From positions 109,103 through 173,102 of the forward strand of contig JAABQV010000005.1 of the NCBI GenBank assembly GCA_011391255.1: DNA of 64,000 nt, in the 5' to 3' direction. This document shows positions 59,628 to 64,000 of the stretch, piece after piece. Origin of the DNA: Dechloromonas sp. (lineage in GTDB: Bacteria; Pseudomonadota; Gammaproteobacteria; Burkholderiales; Rhodocyclaceae). Position 1 is the first letter of the stretch. Every line of letters starts with the position of its first letter. The translations under genes were made by a program, and so were the position numbers. The notes under the pieces were generated by a model. It had not been told where the DNA came from and did not search any database. It saw only the letters and a program-made list of their open reading frames with translations.

Positions 59628-61006
59628 TGGATTACTTACCCGCATTCCACAATGTAAAAGGCAAACTTTGTCTGGTTGTCGGCGGTGGCGAAGTCGGCAC
59701 CCGCAAGGCCGGCGTACTGCTAGAGGCAGGTGCGCTGGTGCGTGTCGTTGCGCCGGAAATTGAAAAAGAGCTGGCTGAACGTCGTGGCGTGACACCCATC
59801 GTCGCCCGCTTTGAACCCGGGCATTTTGAAGGTGCCATGCTGGTGGTGGCGGCGACCAACGACCGCGAAGTCAACAAAACGATCTCGGCACTGGCGCAAG
59901 CGCAGAATCTTCCGGTCAACGTCGTAGACGACCCGGAATTGTGCAGTTTCATCATGCCAGCCTTTCTGGATCGCTCGCCGCTGATGATCGCCTTCTCCAG
60001 CGGTGGCGGTTCGCCAGTGCTGACGCGCATGATGCGTGGCAAGCTGGAAACCATCATTCCGCAAAATTACGCCCGTCTTGGCGCTTTTGCCGTGCGCTTC
60101 CGTGAGCTAGTCAAGCAACGCGTGACCAATCCGCCCAAGCGCCGCATCTTCTGGGAGAACGCCCTTGACGGCCTGGTTGCCGAAAAGGTGCTGGCTGGCG
60201 ACGAAGTTGCCGGCGAGAAACTGCTCAAGCAGATGCTCGATGAAGAAGATAACGTACTGCACGGCGAGGTTTATCTGGTTGGTGCCGGCCCCGGCGATCC
60301 CGATCTGCTGACCTTCCGCGCTCTGCGCCTGATGCAGAAGGCCGACGTAGTCGTCTACGACAATCTGGTCTCGAAGCCGATTGTTGACATGACCCGGCGT
60401 GACGCCCAGCGCATTTTCGTCGGCAAGGAACGCGCCAATCACACCATGCGTCAGGAAGATATCAACGTCCTGCTCGTTCGACTGGCCAAGGAAGGTAAGC
60501 GTGTCGTTCGTCTCAAGGGCGGCGATCCGTTCATGTTCGGGCGTGGTGGTGAGGAAATTGAAACGCTGACCGCTGAGGGTATCCCTTTCCAGGTCGTGCC
60601 GGGCATCACAGCCGCCCTCGGTGTTGCCGCCTATGCCGGCATCCCGCTGACGCATCGTGATTATGCCCAGTCCTGCATGTTCGTCACTGGTCATCTGAAA
60701 GATGGCACGATGGATCTTGATTGGGATGCGCTGGTCCGGCCGAACCAGACCGTGGTGGTTTACATGGGTCTGCACGGACTGGTCACGTTGTGCACGCAAC
60801 TGATCGCGCACGGCATGCCGGAGACGACGCCGATTGCCATAGTGCAGCAAGGCACAACGCCGAATCAGCGCGTCATCACCGGCACGCTGAGTACTTTGCC
60901 TGGCATCGCTGAACGTGAAAAGCCGCAGGCACCGACGCTGATTATCGTTGGCGGCGTTGTCACTCTGCATGAAAAGCTCACTTGGTTTCACCCCCAAAAT
61001 CCCTAA
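59627..61006 (+). CDS. cysG: Siroheme synthase CysG
   Basis: A 459-residue trifunctional enzyme. The N-terminal NAD-dependent precorrin-2 dehydrogenase/ferrochelatase is seen as LVVGGGEVGTRKAGVLLEAGA and SSGGGSPVLTRMMRGKLE. The C-terminal uroporphyrinogen-III methyltransferase has LVGAGPGDPDLLTFRALRLMQKADVVVYDNLVS and VVRLKGGDPFMFGRGGEE. It makes siroheme, the DsrAB cofactor, so its place in the dsr operon is fitting. The start overlaps the DUF4202 stop (TGATG). Confidence 0.96.
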   Translation: MDYLPAFHNVKGKLCLVVGGGEVGTRKAGVLLEAGALVRVVAPEIEKELAERRGVTPIVARFEPGHFEGAMLVVAATNDREVNKTISALAQAQNLPVNVVDDPELCSFIMPAFLDRSPLMIAFSSGGGSPVLTRMMRGKLETIIPQNYARLGAFAVRFRELVKQRVTNPPKRRIFWENALDGLVAEKVLAGDEVAGEKLLKQMLDEEDNVLHGEVYLVGAGPGDPDLLTFRALRLMQKADVVVYDNLVSKPIVDMTRRDAQRIFVGKERANHTMRQEDINVLLVRLAKEGKRVVRLKGGDPFMFGRGGEEIETLTAEGIPFQVVPGITAALGVAAYAGIPLTHRDYAQSCMFVTGHLKDGTMDLDWDALVRPNQTVVVYMGLHGLVTLCTQLIAHGMPETTPIAIVQQGTTPNQRVITGTLSTLPGIAEREKPQAPTLIIVGGVVTLHEKLTWFHPQNP

Positions 61007-61046
61007 AAAAACTTAGAAACACAACCCCATCGAGAGGAGACACCCG

Positions 61047-61937
61047 ATGAAAATAAGAAACGTATTGCCGTCCGCCCTGTTATTTTTTGCAGCGCTCAAT
61101 GTGCAGGCTGCAGATATCCTGAAGCCTTTTGTTTTGGCCTCCAAAGGTGCCGGAACGGTCGCCGAAAAAGCCGAGCAAACCAAGTCGGCATTGACTGGCG
61201 CTGGTTTTAATGTAGTCGGCAATTATTCACCCTATGCCGACGCGCAAATCTTGATCGTCACCAATGACGAGCTCAAGAAAAATGCTGCGGCTTCCGAGCA
61301 TGGCGGTTTTGGATTGGCGCAACGGGTGGCAGTGACCAAGGTCAAAGATGAAATTCAGGTTAGCTACACCAACCCGGTTTACATGGCCAGTGCGTACCGT
61401 ATGAAGGGGGATCTGAGCGCGACAGCCAAGTCATTGGAAACTGCCATCGGCAAGGTTGAGGAATACGGCGCCAAAGGGATGACCGCTGCCCAGGCGCGCA
61501 AATATCACTACACGGTCGGCATGGAGTATTTTGACGAGCCAAGCGAACTGGCCGAGTACGCCAGCTATGACGAAGCGGTCAAGGCGGTTGATGCCAAGTT
61601 GGGCAGCAATAAAAATGGCGTCAGCAAGGTTTACCGCATTGATGTGCCAGGCAAGCAGGAGACCCTTTTTGGCGTAGCGATGAAGGGTAGCGGCGACAAC
61701 AAGGCGATGGATGACCGTTATCTGATGTCAGAAATTGATTTCCGTGAAACCAAATCCACTGCCCACCTGCCTTACGACGTACTGGTTTCCGGTCCCAAGG
61801 TTTATGCCTTGTACGCCCGTTTTCGTATCGCAATCAATTTTCCTGACCTCAGCATGATGGGGTCGAACAGCTTCATGAACATCATGGCGGCGCCGGAAGC
61901 GATCAGGACAACGCTGCAAAAGACTGTTCAAAAATAA
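61047..61937 (+). CDS. Secreted protein of unknown function at the end of the dsr operon
   Basis: A 296-residue protein with signal peptide MKIRNVLPSALLFFAALNVQAAD and no cysteine in the mature part. It appears to have two mixed alpha/beta lobes (FVLASKGAGTVAEKAEQTKSALTGAGFNVVGNYSPYADAQILIVTN, then VSKVYRIDVPGKQETLFGVAMKG). I do not recognise the family with confidence. GAGGAG precedes the ATG. Its place 40 bases after cysG, in line with dsr genes, suggests a periplasmic function in sulfur oxidation, perhaps linked to extracellular or periplasmic sulfur. Confidence 0.75.
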   Translation: MKIRNVLPSALLFFAALNVQAADILKPFVLASKGAGTVAEKAEQTKSALTGAGFNVVGNYSPYADAQILIVTNDELKKNAAASEHGGFGLAQRVAVTKVKDEIQVSYTNPVYMASAYRMKGDLSATAKSLETAIGKVEEYGAKGMTAAQARKYHYTVGMEYFDEPSELAEYASYDEAVKAVDAKLGSNKNGVSKVYRIDVPGKQETLFGVAMKGSGDNKAMDDRYLMSEIDFRETKSTAHLPYDVLVSGPKVYALYARFRIAINFPDLSMMGSNSFMNIMAAPEAIRTTLQKTVQK

Positions 61938-61957
61938 TCAATCAGGAGAGCCGTTAA

Positions 61958-62533
61958 ATGTCGACTGAACTCTTTACAGCCATCAAAGCCGGCGATATTT
62001 CCGGCATGCAGCGTTTGATTGCCGCCGGGGCGGATGTCAATGTTCGTGACGCGGAAGGCCTCAGCGGACTGATGCTCGCCGCCAATGCCGGTGAACTCGC
62101 CATGGTCAAGGCCTTGCTGGCTGCTGGTGCCGATGTCAACGCGGCAACCGAGGCCGGCTGGACGGCGCTCAGCAAGTCGGTGTACAGCATGGAGCTTAAG
62201 CACGGATTTGCCGACGTCACCCAGGCATTGATCGCCGCCGGTGCCAATCTCGAGGCACCAATCGGCTACGGCGTTCGTCCGCTGATGCTGGCTGCTGGCT
62301 ATGGTGAAACCGCTGTCGTTGAAGCTTTGCTCAATGCCGGCGCCGATGTCATGGCAAAAAATGAAGGCGGCTATACCGCTTTGATGATGGTCAAACAGAA
62401 GTTTTACGTAGACGTTATCAACCTCCTGCATGAAGCCGAGCAGATGGCCGGGATTGGTGAAGGCAGTTGCACCAGCAAGAATGCCCCCGACGCCAATGTC
62501 ATCACATTTTTGAAACGCCCCGCTCCGAATTAG
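61958..62533 (+). CDS. Ankyrin repeat protein
   Basis: A 191-residue protein made of about four ankyrin repeats: LFTAIKAGDISGMQRLIAAGADVN, GLMLAANAGELAMVKALLAAGADVN, a third around ALSKSVYSMELKHGFADVTQALIAAGANLE, and PLMLAAGYGETAVVEALLNAGADVM, ending with a capping helix. No signal peptide. Ankyrin proteins bind other proteins; its partner may be one of the Dsr or neighbouring products. It follows the secreted-protein gene by 20 bases with an AGGAG site. Confidence 0.92.
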   Translation: MSTELFTAIKAGDISGMQRLIAAGADVNVRDAEGLSGLMLAANAGELAMVKALLAAGADVNAATEAGWTALSKSVYSMELKHGFADVTQALIAAGANLEAPIGYGVRPLMLAAGYGETAVVEALLNAGADVMAKNEGGYTALMMVKQKFYVDVINLLHEAEQMAGIGEGSCTSKNAPDANVITFLKRPAPN

Positions 62534-62559
62534 GGGAGGGCGCATCCACCGAGGCCTGC

Positions 62560-62787
62560 ATGCAATATTTTATTTACCGAATCACCGAGAAGCCGTTCAG
62601 GCAGTTGGAAAAGCTGGAGCAGCACGACACTTACCGGGCAGCTTCGCTGCGCGTCAAGCAACTCCGTGCCGAACTGCCGGCCGGATCACCCGCTACAGTG
62701 CGGATGATTACTGCCGAGAATGAGTTGAACGCCGAAGACCTGCTCAACCAGATTCGCTTCGCCGGCCCGGAACTCGGCGACGACTAG
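62560..62787 (+). CDS. Small hypothetical protein
   Basis: A 75-residue soluble protein (MQYFIYRITEKPFRQLEKLEQHDTYRAASLRVKQLRAELPAGSPATVRMITAENELNAEDLLNQIR). The start at 62560 is set by the first ATG after the ankyrin gene that lies outside it; the frame continues upstream within that gene. It has a charged helical centre and no cysteine. No family is recognised. It is in line with the dsr operon, 26 bases after the ankyrin gene. Confidence 0.7.
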   Translation: MQYFIYRITEKPFRQLEKLEQHDTYRAASLRVKQLRAELPAGSPATVRMITAENELNAEDLLNQIRFAGPELGDD

Positions 62788-62806
62788 CTTCTGCTAGCGG
62801 CAAGCT

Positions 62807-63241
62807 ATGGATGAAGCCGCTTTCCGCCAGGCACGCCAAGGGGTTGTGGCGCGCCCTTGTCCTTTCGAACGCGCCATCCTGCGTGCCTGTGCCGCCTGTA
62901 CTTTGGCCAGTCGCGTGCAAATTGCCGAGCGCGAGTTGCTCAGTTGTGCCGATGCGGACGGCCATGCGCGCTGCCAGGAGTTTTACGGGCGTCTCAAATC
63001 AAGCTTTTCCTTCGCGCTGGGAAAGTCGAAAATCGACGCGCCATTACCCCATGCGCAAGAAATGCAGGTTCAGTGCGGAGGTCTCAAAGGCATGCAGCAG
63101 ACCCTGAGCGGCACGGCCGAAGTCGCCGATGTTGATCAGTTGCTGCGGCAGGCCTCGGCGCAGTGGGGTGACAGCGACGATTTCCCATACTCGCAAGTGG
63201 TACATGCCGCCGCCTCTGTCTATAAAGGCCGGCACGGCTGA
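62807..63241 (+). CDS. Hypothetical Cys-containing protein with downstream partial duplicate
   Basis: A 144-residue soluble protein with six cysteines in two groups: RPCPFERAILRACAACTL and LLSCADADGHARCQEFY, plus MQVQCGG. A possible metal or Fe-S binding protein; the first group (C-x8-C-x2-C) is suggestive only. The C-terminal half (QTLSGTAEVADVDQLLRQASAQWGDSDDFPYSQVVHAAASVYKGRHG) recurs downstream at 63749-63939. It is the last gene of the dsr-linked row, 19 bases after the previous stop. Confidence 0.75.
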   Translation: MDEAAFRQARQGVVARPCPFERAILRACAACTLASRVQIAERELLSCADADGHARCQEFYGRLKSSFSFALGKSKIDAPLPHAQEMQVQCGGLKGMQQTLSGTAEVADVDQLLRQASAQWGDSDDFPYSQVVHAAASVYKGRHG

Positions 63242-63303
63242 GTCTTTTTGGCTATTTGCATTCTGAGGCTGGAATCAAGCGCTTTTGTGCAAACTGCCAG
63301 AAA
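63047..63303 (+). repeat. Direct repeat, copy A
   Basis: 257 bases covering the 3' half of the 144-residue gene and about 60 bases past its stop. It matches copy B at 63745-64000 with roughly 20 differences and a one-base length difference; offset 698 bp. Confidence 0.92.
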
Positions 63304-63680
63304 CAGAAATTGCGTGGAATTACGCTCGTGGTGGCAATGGTGGCTTCAATTTATGAACCAATCAGTCGTTGCCTTATGGCGGCTGGTGGGGACGACTAAA
63401 AGGGGCCAATCAGGTTTCATGGGCTACGTCAGCAAAAGACTGTCAACAGCCATCCAGAACTTGGTGCTCTTAGACAGGTCGGTGCCCTGAGCGGCCTGAT
63501 GACATTTGTAAGTCCTGCGACTGCTTTCTGATCCTAAACCCGCCGGTAAAGAGAATCTGAAAATTCACTGATGATGGCTAGATCAGTATCGAAGAAGGTT
63601 GGCTGATTTACCCTTATTGGAGAGGGCTGCCGCAATAGTCCTGACCGACGCCACCCAGTCGTTAAGAAATCAATGACAAT
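63242..63680. other. Gap without recognised gene between the two repeat copies
   Basis: About 440 bases. The first 62 belong to repeat copy A. The rest has only short frames (for example 63248-63490) with atypical composition for this window. I see no RNA gene or clear promoter here. Confidence 0.6.
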
Positions 63681-63738
63681 AGGGGACAGACCACGGTTTT
63701 CGAGTCCGGTTATGCATAGAAAACCGGGTCTGTCCCCT
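63681..63738. repeat. REP-like hairpin at the duplication junction
   Basis: AGGGGACAGACC, ACGGTTTTC (63681-63701) pairs with GAAAACCGGGTCTGTCCCCT (63719-63738); one base is bulged, and the loop is 17 bases. It ends 6 bases before copy B of the direct repeat. It resembles dispersed GGGGACAGACC palindromes found in proteobacteria. Confidence 0.8.
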
Positions 63739-63744
63739 GTTCTC

Positions 63745-64000
63745 CCCCATGCGCAAGAAATGCAGGTTCAGTGCGGCGGTCTCAAAGGGCTGCAGCAGAC
63801 CCTGAGCGGCATAGCCGAAGTCGCCGATGTTGATCAGTTGCTGCGGCAGGCCTCGGCGCAGTGGGGTGACAGCGACGATTTCCCTTATTCGGAAGTGGTG
63901 CATGCTGCCGCTACTGCCTATAAAGGCCGGCACGGCTGAGGTTTTTGGCTATTTGCATTCTGAGGCTGGAATCAAACGTTTTTATGCAAACCTCCAGAAA
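63745..64000 (+). repeat. Direct repeat, copy B (runs off the window)
   Basis: Second copy of the segment at 63047-63303, reaching the last base of the window, so the repeat may extend further and further copies may follow. Confidence 0.92.
63749..63939 (+). pseudogene. Truncated duplicate of the 144-residue gene
   Basis: Encodes a second copy of the C-terminal part (about 64 residues: MQVQCGGLKGLQQTLSG then AEVADVDQLLRQASAQWGDSDDFPYSEV) without the N-terminal half. The frame stays open upstream through the REP hairpin to an ATG at 63673, but that part is unrelated. Most substitutions against the full gene are at third positions or conservative. Probably a remnant of tandem duplication, not expressed; a fusion protein of 88 residues cannot be excluded. 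Confidence 0.75.

Noticed and set aside
63248..63490. Possible 80-residue gene between the repeat copies
   Set aside because: Starts inside the duplicated 3' flank, has no ribosome site and reads as random (Trp-rich) sequence.

Overview
This 64 kb window comes from a high-GC beta-proteobacterium, most likely a Rhodocyclales-type chemolithotrophic or mixotrophic sulfur oxidiser. That placement is an inference from three things: paired phasins, an AcoR/acetaldehyde dehydrogenase locus, and a complete oxidative-type dsr cluster with dsrEFH and dsrL and no dsrD. No rRNA, tRNA or CRISPR array was recognised.

Layout. (1) 1-6.7 kb: a truncated and a complete phasin, a CinA-like molybdopterin-binding protein, an EI24/CysZ-like membrane protein and the RNA helicase hrpA, which carries an in-frame REP-like insert. 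(2) 6.7-10.9 kb: a small chromosomal integron. It has intI, an attI core, four clear attC sites plus one remnant, and about five cassettes: a secreted protein pair, a BrnT-like toxin/antitoxin pair, an Excalibur-domain protein, VapBC, and YefM/YoeB with their own palindromic operators. (3) 10.9-22 kb: acetaldehyde dehydrogenase with DUF779 and two small genes behind a sigma-54-type promoter, divergent from acoR; then hemolysin III, crcB, glnS, an orphan DNA methyltransferase, pyrF and ypfJ. (4) 22-32.3 kb: sqr, a NarX/NarL-like two-component pair, and soeABC with a TauE-type exporter, a small membrane protein and a universal stress protein. (5) 32.5-41.7 kb: a DabA inorganic-carbon cluster with four complex-I antiporter-like subunits. 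(6) 42-44 kb: tusA, a DsrE2-like gene and a FadL-type porin. (7) 44.1-47 kb, minus strand: a small gene, a Cas6/Cmx6-like RAMP protein, a DsrC-like protein without cysteines, an unknown protein and a TauD-type dioxygenase. (8) 47.2-63.2 kb: dsrABEFHCMKLJOPN followed by DUF4202, cysG, a secreted protein, an ankyrin protein and two small genes. The window ends in a 256-bp duplication with a REP-like hairpin at its junction.

How the genes work together. Sqr makes quinone-coupled sulfane sulfur. TusA, DsrE2, DsrEFH and DsrC pass it through the cytoplasm to siroheme-dependent DsrAB, with siroheme made by CysG and probably amidated by DsrN. DsrL and DsrMKJOP handle electrons. The sulfite is oxidised by SoeABC or exported by the TauE-type protein. 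The Dab cluster would supply bicarbonate for autotrophic growth.

The main new signals are: tandem GGGTTAT-like repeats 23-25 bp apart upstream of sqr, soeA, tusA and dsrA, which may be the regulon of the local response regulator; and a Cas6-like protein encoded next to a cysteine-free DsrC homologue, divergently from the dsr operon and without any CRISPR array in the window.
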